Assembly (NCBI RefSeq): GCF_000003815.2
Contig: NC_049990.1
Span: forward strand, 21,828,978 to 21,850,207
Reading direction: 5' to 3'
Length of the DNA stretch: 21,230 nt
Source of the DNA: Branchiostoma floridae
Taxonomy: Eukaryota > Chordata > Leptocardii > Amphioxiformes > Branchiostomatidae
Shown here: piece after piece, positions 18,708 through 21,230 of the stretch
Layout of the letters: the number at the start of each line of letters is the position of its first letter
Numbering within the stretch: position 1 is the stretch's first letter
The notes under the pieces: generated by a model
The model's database searches: none
Told to the model about the DNA's origin: nothing
Seen by the model: the letters and a program-made list of their open reading frames with translations, nothing else
Made by a program: the position numbers and the translations under genes

Positions 18708-18833
18708 CAAGCTGATGATGTATTTACTTCAACAGCTAATTCTTTCAGTAAAATGGGCACTTAAAATTATACCTTCTAATTGCTAATACAGAACTGATGA
18801 GGTAGAATAATTTTTTTGTGTCTTTTTTTATAG

Positions 18834-18942
18834 GGAGGTCCGTCTTTCGTCCGTGTGTTCAAGTTCCCAGACTTTGCCACACCTCTGGCTAATAAGAGTT
18901 TCTTTAAGGCAGACAAAGCAGATATCAGGTGGAACAAGAAAG
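18834..18942 (+). CDS. EIF2A: EIF2A exon 8, second copy
   Basis: Same 109 nt, same phase and same protein as 9854-9962. Four silent changes; acceptor TTTATAG, donor GTAAGA. Confidence 0.88.
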
Positions 18943-19289
18943 GTAAGACATTGTGTGGAGAGTTTGACAAGAAAAGTTGTTACTGTAATACATATAGTTG
19001 TGAGAAGCATATCCACGTTATCACACATTGGTCTTATATTTTAGTTGAGAGAGCAGTTTTTTGCAAATAATGTTCCAAAAGCCCACAACAACCAACATTC
19101 ACAATTTCAAAAGAAGACACTGTTAGCATGTGTTTTTGCAAAAGAACTACCATATTAGTATACTTGTTCAATGGAATAATTGATATTCATAGTTGTGGCT
19201 CTGTTAGAGTGTGAAATGATTTGCTGAAAGAAGTACCAATTCATCTTGCTCATGTACTCTATGTGACCTTGCTCTGTATGTTCATGTAG

Positions 19290-19406
19290 GAACTGGCCTT
19301 CTGGTCCTGTGTGCCACCGAGGTAGACCAGACTGGAAAGTCGTACTATGGAGAACAGAACCTGCACTACATCGGGGTGGATGGGGTCAGCAGTATTGTAC
19401 AGCTCT
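19290..19406 (+). CDS. EIF2A: EIF2A exon 9, second copy
   Basis: Same length (117 nt) and protein as 10293-10409, four silent changes, splice sites intact. Confidence 0.88.
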
Positions 19407-19647
19407 GTAAGTGTCTCACTGAAATTCTTAACTCTTCTTAGTTTCATTTTATCACAAATTACTTTTCAATGTATGTATGTAGGTGTGTGAATGTTGAAAT
19501 TGAATATTCAATTAACTAAGATCTAAAGTAACATCCAATCTTTATCATTGTATGTTGTTGTCAAAGTAGTATCGGTATGTATGATGTTGTAGGGAATTGT
19601 AGTAACTGCTTGTTGAAAACCTTAATGTGTAATTCTGACATTTTCAG

Positions 19648-19716
19648 CTAAGAATGGTCCTATCTACTCTACTGACTGGAATCCAGACTCAACAGAGTTC
19701 TGTGTTGTGTATGGAT
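19648..19716 (+). CDS. EIF2A: EIF2A exon 10, second copy
   Basis: Identical to 10719-10787, followed by the same U12-type donor GTATCCTCTT. Confidence 0.88.
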
Positions 19717-19800
19717 GTATCCTCTTCATTTCTGTTGGAGACAAAACCATTTGGTAGCTTGTGTTTTGCATTGGTCCAGCTGTCTTATGCTTATAACATA

Positions 19801-20008
19801 CTGTAAATGCAGAAATGTTCGCGGTGGATTAATGTTCGCGGTTTTCGCGGCGGACGCCTCTCCGCGAATTTAAAACCACCGCGAACATTTTTCCGTAACA
19901 GTAAGAGATTGCAGTGCATGGTGCTACCGCGAAATTAAAACCACCGCAAAAAGTCCATTTTCCCGCTACCGCGAAATTAAATCCCCGCGAACTTAAATGC
20001 ATTTACAG
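19801..20008. mobile_element. 208-bp foldback MITE with TA target-site duplication
   Basis: Terminal inverted repeats CTGTAAATGCA and TGCATTTACAG are perfect over 11 bp. The interior is rich in GTTCGCGG and CCGCGAA, so much of the element can fold. TA flanks both sides (19799-19800, 20009-20010). The other copy of this intron has the empty site ACATAGTGTAT at 10867-10877. TA duplication points to a Tc1/mariner-type or similar mover; no transposase is encoded. Confidence 0.9.
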
Positions 20009-20261
20009 TAGTGTATAACATTCCACCATTTATGGTGTAATGTTTTCAGTTCTAAGTATTGTATGCTTGCAACTATTGTCATATTTAGATGTTCTTGGTG
20101 TCTTGATTTCTATCGCTGACAAAACACCAATAGTATCAGTAAGAAATCATCTTAAGGTGAATTCTGTATCCTTACAAAAATTATTTACTGCCAAAAAGAT
20201 CTGCATACTAGTATAAAGACTATATCATGATGTCTTGATTTTCACATTGGATGTCCATGTG

Positions 20262-20609
20262 NNNNNNNNNNNNNNNNNNNNNNNNNNNNNNNNNNNNNNN
20301 NNNNNNNNNNNNNNNNNNNNNNNNNNNNNNNNNNNNNNNNNNNNNNNNNNNNNNNNNNNNNNNNNNNNNNNNNNNNNNNNNNNNNNNNNNNNNNNNNNNN
20401 NNNNNNNNNNNNNNNNNNNNNNNNNNNNNNNNNNNNNNNNNNNNNNNNNNNNNNNNNNNNNNNNNNNNNNNNNNNNNNNNNNNNNNNNNNNNNNNNNNNN
20501 NNNNNNNNNNNNNNNNNNNNNNNNNNNNNNNNNNNNNNNNNNNNNNNNNNNNNNNNNNNNNNNNNNNNNNNNNNNNNNNNNNNNNNNNNNNNNNNNNNNN
20601 NNNNNNNNN
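20262..20609. other. Assembly gap (348 N), probably hiding exon 11 copy
   Basis: Aligning the flanks with the first copy places the gap against 11115-11458, about 344 bp, nearly the same length. Exon 11 (11151-11252) falls inside that span, so its second copy is probably only unsequenced, not deleted. Confidence 0.85.
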
Positions 20610-20690
20610 TGTTTCTTAAAACTATCCAGCAAAGATGCCTCTACTGTGCTTGGTGATAGCAAATTCCACTCTATTTTGTTAGTTCTTGGA
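20610..20690 (-). mobile_element. Reverse-transcriptase C-terminal fragment, second copy
   Basis: Minus strand reads YFPRTNKIEWNLLSPSTVEA, then SLLDSFKK into the gap. The FPRT-x-EWN pattern is that of LINE reverse-transcriptase C-termini. Same insertion as at 11355-11520. Confidence 0.55.
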
Positions 20691-20780
20691 AAATATGATT
20701 TACAACATAAATCAGATTATCATATTAACAGATCTATGATGCTACTTGTGTGAAGTTTGTCATTTCTTTAACCATTGTAC

Positions 20781-20821
20781 TCCTATCCCTTGCTGGGTTT
20801 GGCAATCTTCGTGGGAACATA
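20781..20821 (+). CDS. EIF2A: EIF2A exon 12, second copy
   Basis: Same 41 nt exon with two silent changes. The upstream U12 branch sequence TTCTTTAAC and AC acceptor (ATTGTAC) are kept although the bases between them differ from the first copy. Confidence 0.87.
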
Positions 20822-21019
20822 GTAAGTATCAATTGCAACATTTGTCGTGATACGGTTTTCACTTGCAAACACAACAAGATTGGTACCGTAACTTTTTGAA
20901 AAGTGACATCTTTTACAAAAAATGTGTATATTGTGATAAGGTAACAGTTGAGCAACAGGATAGATGCTTGAGTAACTACAGTATTACCTTGCATATCTTA
21001 TTACATGGATATATTTTAA

Positions 21020-21230
21020 AGGGGAACTAAACCTTTTTTTGTAAAGCATTCTGCAATATTTTAAATACATCAAAAAGTCCAGTTTTTACTTGTTTTACGT
21101 TAGTCCATCATAGATTAGCGTTTCCACAACATTTGAATTTCGCGGCGTTTTGTTCTCGAGCCCGGGAAGTACCACGACCTTTGACCTCTGTGACGTATTC
21201 CGACCGCCAACCTCCATACTGCTAAATACG
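21020..21230 (+). mobile_element. Insertion in second copy starting AGGGGAACTAAACC
   Basis: The two copies agree up to ATATATTTTAA; the first continues TTAAGCTTC (11863 on) while this one switches to AGGGGAACTAAACC and unrelated sequence to the window end. A sharp break next to TTAA suggests a transposon terminus. The far end lies outside the window. Confidence 0.5.

Larger units (their letters stand above)
18730..21019 (+). repeat. Second copy of EIF2A exons 8-12 region
   Basis: Matches about 9750-11862 through exons and introns, starting near TAAAATGGGC and ending at ATATATTTTAA. Exons 8, 9, 10 and 12 differ at 10 of 336 positions, all silent third-codon changes; introns differ by more substitutions and indels, including two insertions. 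Divergence of this kind fits two alleles of a highly polymorphic animal placed in tandem, but a recent segmental duplication is possible. Confidence 0.9.

Noticed and set aside
18036-18764. Long open frames across 18024-18764 on both strands
   Set aside because: They consist mostly of undetermined bases in the gap; only about 28 codons before the gap are real sequence.

Overview
The window is nuclear DNA of an intron-rich animal. The two genes read as chordate-type proteins, the non-coding DNA is AT-rich and full of short DNA transposons and retroposon pieces, and one stretch appears twice with about 3% silent divergence. Together these best fit a cephalochordate (amphioxus, Branchiostoma). 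That assignment is inference; another marine invertebrate deuterostome is possible.

There are two recognisable genes, arranged head to head about 400 bp apart. On the minus strand (3260-5398) is SERP1/RAMP4, a 64-residue tail-anchored ER membrane protein of the Sec61 translocon, in three exons. On the plus strand (5802 onwards) is EIF2A, the eukaryotic translation initiation factor 2A beta-propeller protein. Fifteen exons joining in phase give 455 codons up to 14468. The last ~130-145 residues expected from the human protein (C-terminal, lysine-rich and coiled-coil part) are not found in the window. Human SERP1 and EIF2A are also divergent neighbours, so this is old linkage.

Region by region: 1-2670 has no recognisable gene, only weak repeats and inverted repeats. 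2671-5398 is RAMP4 with its putative 3' UTR and a long second intron. 5399-5801 is the shared promoter, with an ETS site and a YY1-like site at the EIF2A start codon. 5802-14468 is EIF2A, with a pair of tRNA-derived SINE copies in intron 2, a ~400 bp inverted-repeat element in intron 5, two consecutive U12-type introns around exon 11 (one GT-AG, one AT-AC), and a 17-copy minisatellite beginning inside exon 13 that has copied the exon end and its splice donor again and again. A possible extra cassette exon lies between exons 14 and 15. 14469-18121 is presumed intron 15 or later, holding a piggyBac-like end, a perfect RFX palindrome and a GC-rich unrecognised segment. After a 586-base gap, 18708-21019 repeats EIF2A exons 8, 9, 10 and 12 (exon 11 probably lies in the second gap), with only synonymous differences. 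This is most likely the other haplotype placed in tandem by the assembler, although a true partial duplication is not excluded. The second copy carries two insertions absent from the first, giving clean empty/filled site comparisons.

Both genes act in protein synthesis: EIF2A in initiation, RAMP4 at the ER translocon where nascent chains are inserted. That could explain a shared promoter, but co-regulation is not shown by the sequence.
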